Shown here one piece after another: positions 26,363-34,825 of a DNA stretch of 64,000 nt. This DNA comes from Chelatococcus asaccharovorans (lineage in GTDB: Bacteria > Pseudomonadota > Alphaproteobacteria > Rhizobiales > Beijerinckiaceae): positions 186,001 through 250,000 of the forward strand of contig NZ_QJJK01000005.1 of the NCBI RefSeq assembly GCF_003201475.1, written 5' to 3'. Every line of letters begins with the position of its first letter. The first letter of the stretch is position 1. A program made the translations under genes and the position numbers. The notes beneath the pieces are model-generated. The model was not told the DNA's origin and did not search any database. It saw only the letters and a program-made list of their open reading frames with translations.

Positions 26363-27451
26363 CTAGTCCTCAGCTGGAGCTTTCTTGAAATCACCTTCAT
26401 TGAAGCCGCGACGCCAATAGGCAACAGCCAGATGGCTGCTGCGATCAAGCTTCATGTCCTTGCGCCAGTGGCTTCGGATAGCGCGGAAAGCCTCGAACTC
26501 GACCCCCGCCCACGCGAACATGCTGCCGCCCGACGGCCATTCGACCGCGCGCACGGCGTCCTGCAGAAGCGTGGTGGTGCCGGGCTCCGCGCCGTTGCGA
26601 TGGAGGAAACGCAGGAAGATGCCCGGCGGGTGCTGGATGGCCTGCTCCTCGCTGGCATCACTGACCTCGACCAGGGCAACACCCCGCGCGGTGGCCGGCA
26701 TGGCCTCCAGCATGCGCGCGATGGCGGGAAAGCCCGTCTCGTCACCGACGAGGCAATACCAGTCTGCCGCGGCCATACCGCGCCCACCGGGACCCATGAG
26801 GCCAACGACATCCTTCTCCTTCGCCCGCAGCGCGAAGGCCGCGCCGGGGCCGGCGTCCTCATGCATGACGAAATCGATGTCGAGCTCGCCCGCCGTCGCA
26901 TCGACCCGTCGGATCGTATAGGTGCGCACCGTTGGCCGCCGCTCTCCCTCCGGCCAGATCGGCAGGCCGTTTCGCCCCATGACCGGCCAGGCCGGTTTTT
27001 GGCCGAGCGGCGGGATCAGGAGTTTCACGTGAAAATTCTGGCTGTCGAACCGCCCGAGATCCTGGCCCGTCAACGTGATCCGCCGCAGATGCGGTGTGAT
27101 ATCCGCGATCCGCGACACATGCATCTCGCGAAAATTCAACAGTTCCGTGCGGTCGCACCCATCGCCCGTCCAGACAATGTCCGGTTTCTCGGCCTTCGCG
27201 CATTCCTCGAAACGCATGGCCAGCATAAATTTCACGCGTGCGAGCGACGCCTCGTCGGCGGCCTCTGCCCGCAGCGTGACAGCGCCCTCGCCGGCCTCCA
27301 GGATTCCAGACCCGAAGCTGAATTCCGCGCGCCCGCTGGTCGCGCTCCAGGTCGCCTGCACATCGTCCTGCATGAAACGCTCACAAAGCGTCGCGATGAC
27401 GTGGGACGAGAGTTCGGTGCGCACCCTCGCTTCGCAGACAAGTGTTGTCAT
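26363..27451 (-). CDS. DUF2218 / siderophore-interacting protein fusion (ferric-siderophore reductase-like)
   Basis: This 362-residue cytosolic protein has two parts. Residues 1-95 resemble DUF2218 (RVRTELSSHVIATLCERFMQ, RAEAADEASLARVKFMLA). About 110-362 is a FAD-binding-9/SIP domain with the flavin motif RTYTIRR and the nucleotide-binding DWYCLVGDETGFPAIARMLE. SIP proteins reduce and release iron from siderophores. Sitting just upstream of exbB-exbD-tonB on the same strand it fits an iron-uptake locus. The start at 27451 has AGGAG ten bases away; the frame continues upstream without similarity. Confidence 0.85.
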   Translation of the reverse strand: MTTLVCEARVRTELSSHVIATLCERFMQDDVQATWSATSGRAEFSFGSGILEAGEGAVTLRAEAADEASLARVKFMLAMRFEECAKAEKPDIVWTGDGCDRTELLNFREMHVSRIADITPHLRRITLTGQDLGRFDSQNFHVKLLIPPLGQKPAWPVMGRNGLPIWPEGERRPTVRTYTIRRVDATAGELDIDFVMHEDAGPGAAFALRAKEKDVVGLMGPGGRGMAAADWYCLVGDETGFPAIARMLEAMPATARGVALVEVSDASEEQAIQHPPGIFLRFLHRNGAEPGTTTLLQDAVRAVEWPSGGSMFAWAGVEFEAFRAIRSHWRKDMKLDRSSHLAVAYWRRGFNEGDFKKAPAED

Positions 27452-27743
27452 CGGGTTCGATCTCCTCAGCACTGACCGGCCCCGTCGCCGATGCCAGGGG
27501 CCCATTCCGCCGGTCGACCACCAAGGCGGCGGTATCCGTGCGGGAATTGAGGGCGCAAGCCACTGCATTGCTGCAGGGGGCGAGCCACCTGTGCAGGCTT
27601 TTTGCGCGCATTCAGCGCCGCAGCGCAAGTGCTAAGTCACGGAAATCGTTAGATTTTAACTGTTCTACATTGAAACCGGCCGATGAACGCGTGCGATTTC
27701 ACCGCCGTAGCGCCACGACCGGGAAAGCTGAAAGTCAGGGCGC

Positions 27744-28031
27744 TCAGGTCCGGTCGACATGTCCAAGGCTGCGCCCTGGATCAAGCTGGTCGCGGACGCG
27801 CTGCTTCAGTGTTTTTACGTCCGGAAAACCGCCATCCTTCTGGCGCTCCCATATGACAACGTCATTGTAGTCAATCTGGAAAACCCCGCCCGAGCCCGGA
27901 ACGAGAGCGACCTCTCCAAGATCGGAGGTGAATGTCGAAAGCAGTTCCTGCGCCATCCAGCCGGCGCGCAGCAGCCACTGGCACTGGGTGCAATAGGTAA
28001 TGACGATGCGCGGCTTGCTCGGCTCGGTCAT
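27744..28031 (-). CDS. Rdx / SelT-SelW-SelH family thioredoxin-like protein (Cys form)
   Basis: This 95-residue protein starts MTEPSKPRIVITYCTQCQWLLRA, with the redox motif CTQC where eukaryotic and some bacterial relatives have CxxSec. It continues with TFTSDLGEVALVPGSGGVFQI, the family beta-hairpin. A thiol-redox role is assumed; partners are unknown. The start at 28031 is set by similarity. It is alone, with 292 bp to the SIP-fusion start, and no recognisable gene in the GC-rich 400 bp upstream. Confidence 0.86.
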   Translation of the reverse strand: MTEPSKPRIVITYCTQCQWLLRAGWMAQELLSTFTSDLGEVALVPGSGGVFQIDYNDVVIWERQKDGGFPDVKTLKQRVRDQLDPGRSLGHVDRT

Positions 28032-28449
28032 GGCGTTCCACTCGCAACCTGTTCGGCGATAGCCATCGCCCGTGATCGTCAAGGATGCCCATGCGAAGGA
28101 TAACGCGCAAGTGCCGGGCGGAACGGGCTGGCGCATGCGGCCGAGCCGGCCATCTCCGATGATGTCGCGCAGCCGGTAAACGTCCCTGGCCGCCCGCCTC
28201 CAGCCGGCGCCACGCTTCCAACAGGCTCGTCCTCCCGCCGGAGCTGAATGGCTCTTTGGTACACCGAACGCATCGCGCTTGCGGACTGTCCAAGACGATT
28301 CCGCGACGGGCATCGCGTGCACTTTTGCCGGTCGCGCCGGATCAAATCCAGAGAATTGGATGTCCAGATGACCTCGACCATAGTGGCGCCATCGGGATCG
28401 ACCTGCAAACAGCCGTGGTGACGCGCACCCATCCGAGGCGCCTTTGAAA
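28032..28449. other. GC-rich stretch upstream of the Rdx gene, no recognised gene
   Basis: Open frames exist on both strands but none has a family motif, a good ribosome site or plausible composition (many Arg/Ala/Pro shadow codons). It may contain the Rdx promoter or a decayed gene. Confidence 0.4.
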
Positions 28450-28681
28450 GAATTGTGATCAGGACGCGCGGGACGAAGAACGCTCAGTCACGATCCAGCA
28501 AAACGCATTGGTAAGATTAACGACTACTGAAAACACAGATATGTATCTGTCAAGCGGCCAGGATCCGGCGAAATTATTTCAACACGGCATGTGGAATGAA
28601 ATCGAAATTCTCATGGAGCGATAACGACCATATAATTTCACATATACACAAAGCCTGGAAGTTCACATCTCCGCGGGAAAA

Positions 28682-28915
28682 TCAGTATAGTTCACCTTTT
28701 ATACTCAAGCGCGTTTCATCAAAACTATAGTCTATATTATTATCCTTTCCTTCATCACGATAAGATAGGGCTTTCGAATATTTAGAGTGAATCGATAGGT
28801 GCTTCCAAAAGCTGCGCTGAAGCGAGGATATCTCATGCTGCGGGCCAGAACGATTGCGGCGACGCGCCTCCTCCTCGGTTAGTGAGTAACCATCAATCGT
28901 TGGATACGGCACCAC
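28682..28915 (-). CDS. Hypothetical protein, 77 residues, in AT-rich patch
   Basis: I do not recognise this frame. It starts with GTG, has no clear ribosome site, and encodes a charged, Ser-rich soluble protein (YSLTEEEARRRN, HSKYSKALSYRDEGKDNN) with no membrane segment. Its codon usage is far more AT-rich than its neighbours. It begins 8 bp after the stop of the remnant frame at 28923-29032, on the same strand. It may be a real small accessory gene or part of a decayed one. Confidence 0.35.
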   Translation of the reverse strand: MVPYPTIDGYSLTEEEARRRNRSGPQHEISSLQRSFWKHLSIHSKYSKALSYRDEGKDNNIDYSFDETRLSIKGELY

Positions 28916-28922
28916 CGTTCAT

Positions 28923-29032
28923 TCAGACCCCAGCTTTAAGATAATTTGGCCGAGCATTCATTGTACCATACAGAAGATCGCCCGGATCATAGCGTTGTTT
29001 GAATGGACGTCCATCGGCATCGAATTCGAATC
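28923..29032 (-). pseudogene. Start-less gene fragment (C-terminal tail)
   Basis: An open frame of 35 codons ends in TGA at 28923 and is closed upstream by TGA at 29033-29035. It reads FEFDADGRPFKQRYDPGDLL then YGTMNARPNYLKAGV, a composition like true protein, with polar turns and no low complexity. The only internal ATG leaves 12 residues. I interpret it as the 3' remnant of a gene whose 5' part is lost; the family is not recognised. Confidence 0.35.
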
Positions 29033-29082
29033 ACTTATACTGCAATTTGGATACATTGAATACCGGGTTTACTACTGTTCTC

Positions 29083-30150
29083 CTAGTGAAGATGTGCTGC
29101 AACAACTGCAGCATTCACCTCAGATAGCGTCGCCGGCGACCAGTTTGGATGCCTGTCCTTGTCGATCACCGCCGCCCTCACGCCCTCATAGAAATCATGC
29201 CCCCGGAGGGTTTGGCAGGCCGCCGCATATTCCCGGGCGAGACAAGCCTCAAGCGAAGGCGACTGCCGGGCGAGACGCAGCAAAGCCAGCGTGACCGTCA
29301 CGCTGGTTGGCGAACGACTGAGGATGGTGTCTGCTGTCTCCAAGGCGAAAGCCGAACCATCGGCCTTCAGACTGTCAACAATCCCTGACGGATCATCCGC
29401 GCGCATCGCACGGTCGATCAGGGATTGCTGCTCGGACAGCAGGGATTGCCCGGCTGGCTCGCTGAATGCGGCAATGACCGCGTCCACATCGCCTGCCGCC
29501 GCGGACGATGGTAGCGCCAGCAGCGCGGCCAGCAGGGCAGGCCAATGCGCTGACGGCACGACCGAATCGGCGAAGCCGGCGAAAATGGCATCCGCCGCCC
29601 CCACGCTGTTGCCGGTGAGCCCCATATAGGTGCCGGTTTCACCTGGCGCCCGCGCCAGCAGCCAGGTTCCGCCAACATCCGGAATGAAGCCTATACCGGT
29701 TTCCGGCATCGCGAGGCGGGTCCGCTCCGTAACGATCCGATGGCTGCCATGGGCGGACAATCCAACGCCGCCGCCCATCGTAATACCATCCATGAAGGCG
29801 ACATACGGTTTGGGAAACGCAGCGATGCGCGCATTCACGGCGTATTCGGCGCGCCAAAAAGCCTGCGCGATGCCGTCACCGGCCCGACCGCTTTCGCTGA
29901 CGGAGCGAATATCCCCACCTGCACAGAAACCACGCTCGCCTGCGCCGTCGATGACGACAAGGCCCACCGCCGTGTCCTTCTCCGCCACGTCCAGCGCCGC
30001 GGCGATGATCCGGATCATCTCCAGCGTGAGGCTGTTGAGCGCCTTGGGACGGTTGAGCCTGATATGGAGAACAGCCCCCCGACGCGCGACTAAAACAGGC
30101 GCGTCGGTTCCATCCCAAGTCAGCTCTGCTTCGCTGTCAGGTGCCCGCAC
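29083..30150 (-). CDS. Enoyl-CoA hydratase / 3-hydroxyisobutyryl-CoA hydrolase family protein
   Basis: This 355-residue crotonase-fold enzyme resembles HIBCH (valine catabolism) more than short hydratases. It has the long C-terminal region and motifs [29 protein letters not shown] (oxyanion hole), [16 protein letters not shown] and [24 protein letters not shown] releases 3-hydroxyisobutyrate from its CoA ester. Related hydratases cannot be excluded. Its start overlaps the acs stop by 14 bp on the same strand, so they are probably co-transcribed, consistent with acyl-CoA metabolism. Confidence 0.83.
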   Translation of the reverse strand: MRAPDSEAELTWDGTDAPVLVARRGAVLHIRLNRPKALNSLTLEMIRIIAAALDVAEKDTAVGLVVIDGAGERGFCAGGDIRSVSESGRAGDGIAQAFWRAEYAVNARIAAFPKPYVAFMDGITMGGGVGLSAHGSHRIVTERTRLAMPETGIGFIPDVGGTWLLARAPGETGTYMGLTGNSVGAADAIFAGFADSVVPSAHWPALLAALLALPSSAAAGDVDAVIAAFSEPAGQSLLSEQQSLIDRAMRADDPSGIVDSLKADGSAFALETADTILSRSPTSVTVTLALLRLARQSPSLEACLAREYAAACQTLRGHDFYEGVRAAVIDKDRHPNWSPATLSEVNAAVVAAHLH

Positions 30151-32086
30151 GCTTGTTCAGCCGGTTTGTGACCAGATCGTCGACGACGCCAGGATCGGCG
30201 AGCGTCGAGGTATCGCCGAGGCTACCATGTTCATCCTCGGCGATCTTGCGGAGGATGCGCCGCATGATCTTGCCGGACCGAGTCTTGGGCAAGCCCGGCG
30301 CAAACTGGATCAGATCCGGCGTTGCAATCGGGCCGATCTCGTGACGAACCCAGGTCACTAGATCCTTGCGCAACTGGTCCGAGGCCTCGACGCCGACCAT
30401 CAAGGTTACATAGGCGTAGATCCCCTGCCCCTTGATGTCGTGGGGATAACCGACGACAGCCGCCTCCGAGACATACTCATGGGCAACCAGGGCCGATTCG
30501 ACCTCCGCCGTGCCAAGCCGATGGCCCGACACATTCAGCACGTCATCGACACGGCCGGTGATCCAGTAGTAGCCGTCCTCATCGCGCCGGCAGCCATCAC
30601 CCGTGAAATAGCGATTGGGATAGGCGGAGAAATAGGTCTCCATGAAGCGCGCGTGGTCCCCGTAGACCGTGCGCATCTGTCCTGGCCAGGAATCCTTCAG
30701 TACGAGATTGCCAGCCCCGGCCCCCTCGATGACCTTGCCGTCCGCGTCGAGAAGCTCCGGCTGCACGCCAAAGAACGGCAGCGTAGCCGACCCCGGCTTG
30801 AGATCCGTTGCGCCAGGCAACGGCGAGATGAGCGCACCGCCCGTTTCCGTCTGCCACCAGGTGTCGACGATCGGGCAGCGGTCGTCGCCGACGACGCGAT
30901 GGTACCACTCCCAGGCTTCCGGGTTGATCGGCTCGCCCACCGAGCCGAGGAGGCGCAGGGACGCACGTGACGTCGATTTCACAGGCTCGTCGCCGGCCTG
31001 CATCAGCGCACGCAGCGCCGTAGGCGCGGTGTAGAAGATATTGACCTTATGCTTGTCCACCACCTCCCACATGCGGGATTTCGTGGGATAGGTCGGGATG
31101 CCCTCGAACATGAGCGTCGTGGCACCATTGGCCAGCGGCCCATAGACGATATAGCTATGCCCGGTGACCCAGCCCACGTCGGCAGTACACCAGAAGATCT
31201 CGCCGCCGTGATAATCGAAGATATACTGGAAGGTCATCGACACGTAGACGAGATAGCCGCCTGTGGTGTGCAGAACGCCCTTGGGCTTGCCGGTCGAACC
31301 CGACGTGTAGAGGATGAAGAGCGGATCTTCCGCCCCCATTTCCTCGCAAGGGCATTCGGTCGTCACCAGCGCGGCGGCATCATGCCACCAGACATCGCGG
31401 CCCGGCACCATGTTGACCGGCGAGCCTGTCCGGCGCACCACCACCACATGCTCGACACCGCCCGCGATCGCGATGGCTTCGTCGACATTGATCTTCAGCG
31501 GGATTTTGCGGCCGCCGCGGAGGCCTTCGTCCGCGGTGATGATGACCTTGGAACCACAGTCCGTGATGCGGCCGGCCAGCGAATCGGGTGAAAAACCACC
31601 GAAGACCACGGAGTGGATGGCGCCGAGCCGCGCGCAGGCGAGCATCGCATAGGCCGCCTCCGGGATCATCGGCATGTAGATCGTGACGCGATCCCCCTTC
31701 TCGACGCCGCGCAGCCTCAAGACATTGGCGAAGCGCGCCACCTCGTCGTGAAGTTCCTGATAGGTAATATGCTTCTGTTCGCTCGGATCGTCGCCTTCCC
31801 AGATGATCGCGACTTGATCCGCGCGCTCCGGCAAATGCCGATCGATGCAGTTATAGGCGACATTGGTAATGCCGTCCTCGTACCACCGAATCGAAACCGC
31901 GCCGGGCGCAAAGCTCGTGTTCTTCACCTTGGTATAGGGCGCGAACCAGTGGATGCGACGCCCGTGTTCACCCCAGAAGCCTTCAGGATCTTCAATCGAA
32001 GCCTGGTACATGGCCTCATAGCGCGCCTTGTCCACATAAGCGCGTGCAGCCCAATCCGCGGGCACCGGATAGATCTTGTCCGACAT
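30137..32086 (-). CDS. acs: Acetyl-CoA synthetase
   Basis: This 649-residue AMP-forming ligase activates acetate to acetyl-CoA via acetyl-AMP. It has the P-loop-like motif [41 protein letters not shown] and the C-terminal catalytic lysine in [11 protein letters not shown], the site acetylated in known Acs enzymes. The N-terminus (about 30 [11 protein letters not shown]) and full length match the family. The start at 32086 (MSDKIYPVP) has GGGAGG just upstream. A perfect 22-bp palindrome lies 168-189 bp upstream. Confidence 0.96.
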   Translation of the reverse strand: MSDKIYPVPADWAARAYVDKARYEAMYQASIEDPEGFWGEHGRRIHWFAPYTKVKNTSFAPGAVSIRWYEDGITNVAYNCIDRHLPERADQVAIIWEGDDPSEQKHITYQELHDEVARFANVLRLRGVEKGDRVTIYMPMIPEAAYAMLACARLGAIHSVVFGGFSPDSLAGRITDCGSKVIITADEGLRGGRKIPLKINVDEAIAIAGGVEHVVVVRRTGSPVNMVPGRDVWWHDAAALVTTECPCEEMGAEDPLFILYTSGSTGKPKGVLHTTGGYLVYVSMTFQYIFDYHGGEIFWCTADVGWVTGHSYIVYGPLANGATTLMFEGIPTYPTKSRMWEVVDKHKVNIFYTAPTALRALMQAGDEPVKSTSRASLRLLGSVGEPINPEAWEWYHRVVGDDRCPIVDTWWQTETGGALISPLPGATDLKPGSATLPFFGVQPELLDADGKVIEGAGAGNLVLKDSWPGQMRTVYGDHARFMETYFSAYPNRYFTGDGCRRDEDGYYWITGRVDDVLNVSGHRLGTAEVESALVAHEYVSEAAVVGYPHDIKGQGIYAYVTLMVGVEASDQLRKDLVTWVRHEIGPIATPDLIQFAPGLPKTRSGKIMRRILRKIAEDEHGSLGDTSTLADPGVVDDLVTNRLNKRAGT

Positions 32087-32253
32087 TGGTTTCCTCCCGG
32101 TCGGCTTATGAAACGAAGGCTGACGCAACCAACCGTGGCTTAGTTGATTATGCGAATCGAGCCGTCGCTCGGCAAGCGCAACGCACGCCGAACGATATTG
32201 GAATAATGGCTAGGAATGGATTGAAATCACTAGAACATTAGTCGATGGTGCGA

Positions 32254-32275
32254 AGTGTCGCATGCATGCGACACT
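32254..32275. promoter_or_regulatory. Perfect 22-bp palindrome between acs and parB
   Basis: Arms AGTGTCGCATG and CATGCGACACT meet with no loop. The site is 168 bp upstream of acs and 16 bp after the parB stop. No U-tract follows, so it is a poor terminator; a dimeric-regulator operator is the more natural reading. Confidence 0.55.
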
Positions 32276-32290
32276 CATTCGCTGCGGATA

Positions 32291-33178
32291 TCATCCCTGC
32301 AGACGGCGGCAAAGCGCGTCGAGCTGATCCAAGGTGAGATAACGGATGCGCATCTCACCGCCGCGCGCCTGGTGACTGATCGTTACGGCCAATCCAAGGA
32401 CGTCTTCGAGCGCCTTTTCGAGGGCGCGCGTGTCAGGATCCTTTTCGGCCTTCGTACGGCTGCGCGGAATGCTGGCCTTCCCACTGTCGCGCGCTTCGTC
32501 CTGGGCGATGCGCTCGACATCACGGACATTCAAGCCCTTCTCGATGACCTGGCGTGCGACGGCCTCCGGATCTTCCAATCCGAGCAGAGCGCGGGCATGG
32601 CCCGCCGACAACTGCCCGTCATTCACCAGATCCTTCACGCCGACCGGCAGTTTGAGCAGGCGGAGCGTATTGGCAACATGGCTCCGGCTCTTGCCGATGA
32701 CCTGCGCCAGATCATTCTGGGAATACGCGAATTCGGCGATGAGTCGCTCATAGCCCGCCGCCTCCTCCATGGGATTGAGGTCGGCACGCTGGACGTTTTC
32801 GATGATCGCGATTTCAAGCGCGGTCTTGTCGTCCGCTTCGACAACGACCACCGGGACCTCATGCAGGCCGGCGCGCTGCGCCGCTCGCCAGCGCCGCTCA
32901 CCCGCGATGATCTCGAAGACGTCGATGAGATGCGGCAGAGAGCGCACGACAATGGGCTGAATCACCCCACGCTGCCGGATGGAATCCGCGAGCTCGGTAA
33001 GGTCCTCTTCGACAAAAGCTTTACGCGGGTTCCGCGGATTGGGGCGCAAGAATTCAACCGGGACGAGACGCTGGCCCGGCGTGCGCGTACGCTCCAGTGC
33101 GCCAAATTCCTCCCCGACATCACCGATGAGGGCCGCAAGGCCACGGCCAAGGCGGGAGCGTGCGGGATCATCGGCCAT
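32291..33178 (-). CDS. parB: Chromosome-partitioning protein ParB
   Basis: This 295-residue CTPase and DNA-clamp protein loads at parS and segregates the origin with ParA. It starts MADDPARSRLGRGLAALIG. The N-terminal CTP-binding region has PNPRNPRKAF and IAGERRWRAAQ, the latter containing the GERRxRA motif. A helix-turn-helix (LAQVIGKSRSHVANTLRLL) reads parS, and the C-terminal dimerisation helix ends in KPL-type leucines. parS-like sites are visible at 34675, 34803, 36741, 47742 and 62288. It follows parA by 30 bp. Confidence 0.95.
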   Translation of the reverse strand: MADDPARSRLGRGLAALIGDVGEEFGALERTRTPGQRLVPVEFLRPNPRNPRKAFVEEDLTELADSIRQRGVIQPIVVRSLPHLIDVFEIIAGERRWRAAQRAGLHEVPVVVVEADDKTALEIAIIENVQRADLNPMEEAAGYERLIAEFAYSQNDLAQVIGKSRSHVANTLRLLKLPVGVKDLVNDGQLSAGHARALLGLEDPEAVARQVIEKGLNVRDVERIAQDEARDSGKASIPRSRTKAEKDPDTRALEKALEDVLGLAVTISHQARGGEMRIRYLTLDQLDALCRRLQG

Positions 33179-33208
33179 AGGTCTTCTCCAGAACGGCACA
33201 GGCTGCAG

Positions 33209-34081
33209 TCACGCTGCGCACAAGCTACGCTCGCGCTGAATGACTTCCGACGCCAGCTTCAGATAGGCCTGAGCGCCGGCACATTTGAGATCATAGAGCA
33301 AGACCGGCTTACCGTGGGATGGCGCCTCGGACACCCTGACATTGCGCGGTATGACCGTGTCATACACCTTCTTGCCCATGAACTGCCGCACGTCGGCCAC
33401 CACCTGGCCCGCCAGATTGTTCCGCGGATCATACATCGTCAGTACAACGCCGTGGATGGTCAGGCGGGGATTGAGCGCAGCACGCACCTGATCCACCGTC
33501 TTCAAGAGCTGGCTCAACCCTTCCAACGCGAAGAACTCGCATTGCAACGGCACCACGACCGCGTCGGCAGCCGTCAAGGCGTTGATCGTCAGGAGATTGA
33601 GGGAGGGCGGACAATCGATGAGGACATAGGTAAAACCGCCGGTATGGCCATCGGGCGTTACCGGTTCGGACACCGACTTGATCGCCTGGGTCAGTCGATG
33701 CGCCCGATCACGCGACGACGCGATCTCAAGTTCAACCCCGAGGAGATCAAGCGTCGAAGGCGCGACGGCCAGATTGGGGACCGCCGTTTCGATCACGGCA
33801 TCCACGAGCCGGGCCGCACCGGTCATGACGTCATAGGTCGAAATTCGCCGGCTTCGGCGATCGATCCCCAGACCCGTCGTCGCATTACCCTGGGGGTCGA
33901 GATCGACAATCAAGACGCGCTCGCCGATGGCGGCCAGCGCGGTGCCAAGGTTGATGGCTGTCGTGGTCTTCCCAACCCCGCCCTTCTGATTGGCCAGGGC
34001 AAGAACACGCACGTTCTGGGTATGGAGTCTCCGAACGACCGGTTCGGCCTGCGGCGGTTCAATGGTATGGCTATCGGTCAT
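33209..34081 (-). CDS. parA: Chromosome-partitioning ATPase ParA
   Basis: This 290-residue Walker-type ATPase binds nonspecific DNA as an ATP dimer and is released by ParB. The deviant Walker A is KGGVGKTT at residues 33-40, with both lysines. Walker B/switch motifs are VDLDPQGNAT and YVLIDCPPSLNLLTINAL. An N-terminal tail of about 22 residues precedes the fold, as in alphaproteobacterial ParA. It lies 8 bp after rsmG and 30 bp before parB. Confidence 0.95.
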   Translation of the reverse strand: MTDSHTIEPPQAEPVVRRLHTQNVRVLALANQKGGVGKTTTAINLGTALAAIGERVLIVDLDPQGNATTGLGIDRRSRRISTYDVMTGAARLVDAVIETAVPNLAVAPSTLDLLGVELEIASSRDRAHRLTQAIKSVSEPVTPDGHTGGFTYVLIDCPPSLNLLTINALTAADAVVVPLQCEFFALEGLSQLLKTVDQVRAALNPRLTIHGVVLTMYDPRNNLAGQVVADVRQFMGKKVYDTVIPRNVRVSEAPSHGKPVLLYDLKCAGAQAYLKLASEVIQRERSLCAA

Positions 34082-34089
34082 GGCGTGGC

Positions 34090-34740
34090 CTATTCCCGGT
34101 CAAGCTCGCGGGCCTCGCTTACGATCAAGATGCCAGCGTCGGCATCCGTCAAGCTCGGTGCGATATCAGCGACGATTCTCCAAGATTTAGCCGCTTCGGT
34201 CAATTCAACATCTAGATCTTGGCCCTTGGGAAAGATCCCCACCGATCCGGTTCTCAACAGATCTTTGACCATAGGCAACAGTCGCACCACCGGCGCCAGC
34301 GCGCGCGCCGTGACGACATCGATCCGCCCGACAAACTGATGGGCAACATCTTCGATGCGTCCCTCATGAACCGTCGCCGGCGCACCCGTGGCCCGAACCG
34401 CCGCGCGCAGAAAGGCGCATTTGCGGCCATTGCTTTCGACGAGATGAACCGCGGCCCCCGCGGTGTCGGCAAGAAGGATTGCGATGACTAGGCCGGGCAA
34501 ACCCGCGCCCGATCCGAGATCGAGCCACCGCCGCGCGCTTGGCTGGACGCGAAGGAGCTGAGCCGAATCAGCGATATGCCGCCGCCAGACATCATCAAGC
34601 GTGCCGGGGCCCACGAGATTCTTGACCGCCTGCCAACGCTGCAACTCATGGACATAGGCCCGCAACCGATCTCCCGTTTCACGTGAAACATGGGAAAGTC
34701 CGGCATGCTCCAGATCGGCTTTATGGCCAACGGCCGTCAT
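34090..34740 (-). CDS. rsmG: 16S rRNA (guanine-N7) methyltransferase RsmG
   Basis: This 216-residue SAM-dependent enzyme methylates G527 of 16S rRNA in E. coli numbering. The SAM-binding motif is LDLGSGAGLPGLVIAI; other family segments are RRHIADSAQL, VESNGRKCAFLR and VTARALAPV. The start at 34740 (MTAVGHKADLEHAG) is chosen because similarity begins around LSHVSRETGD; an in-frame ATG at 34803 would overlap the parS-like site at 34803-34818. A strong parS-like site lies inside the first codons (34675-34690). Confidence 0.93.
   Translation of the reverse strand: MTAVGHKADLEHAGLSHVSRETGDRLRAYVHELQRWQAVKNLVGPGTLDDVWRRHIADSAQLLRVQPSARRWLDLGSGAGLPGLVIAILLADTAGAAVHLVESNGRKCAFLRAAVRATGAPATVHEGRIEDVAHQFVGRIDVVTARALAPVVRLLPMVKDLLRTGSVGIFPKGQDLDVELTEAAKSWRIVADIAPSLTDADAGILIVSEARELDRE
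34675..34690. promoter_or_regulatory. parS-like ParB-binding site (1)
   Basis: CGTTTCACGTGAAACA differs from the standard TGTTTCACGTGAAACA at the first base only. It lies in the 5' part of rsmG, next to parAB. Confidence 0.85.
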
Positions 34741-34802
34741 GAATATGCGCTGCCCGAATCGTTGCGGAGAAGAATCGATCACATCGTGTATAACACCACC
34801 CA

Positions 34803-34818
34803 TGTTTCATGTGAAACA
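34803..34818. promoter_or_regulatory. parS-like ParB-binding site (2)
   Basis: TGTTTCATGTGAAACA has one substitution at a central position compared with TGTTTCACGTGAAACA. It sits in the mnmG-rsmG gap. Confidence 0.75.
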
Positions 34819-34825
34819 GGGTCAA

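Larger units (their letters stand above)
28450..29080. other. AT-rich patch with small ORFs and a gene remnant
   Basis: Base composition drops clearly against both flanks, with runs such as TATAGTCTATATTATTATCC. It contains the 77-codon frame at 28682-28915 and an open 35-codon tail at 28923-29032. No terminal repeats, tRNA or integrase flank it. It looks like a scrap of laterally acquired DNA. Confidence 0.6.

Noticed and set aside
27744-28031. Selenoprotein of the SelW type
   Set aside because: The redox motif is CTQC with a Cys codon; there is no in-frame TGA or SECIS-like need.
28032-28449. Genes upstream of the Rdx protein
   Set aside because: Several overlapping frames exist in both directions, none with a motif or convincing start.
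32255-34339. Open frame of 694 codons on the plus strand opposite parB and parA
   Set aside because: It is a mirror frame of two certain genes in GC-rich DNA, with Arg/His/Asp-rich shadow composition and no family motif.
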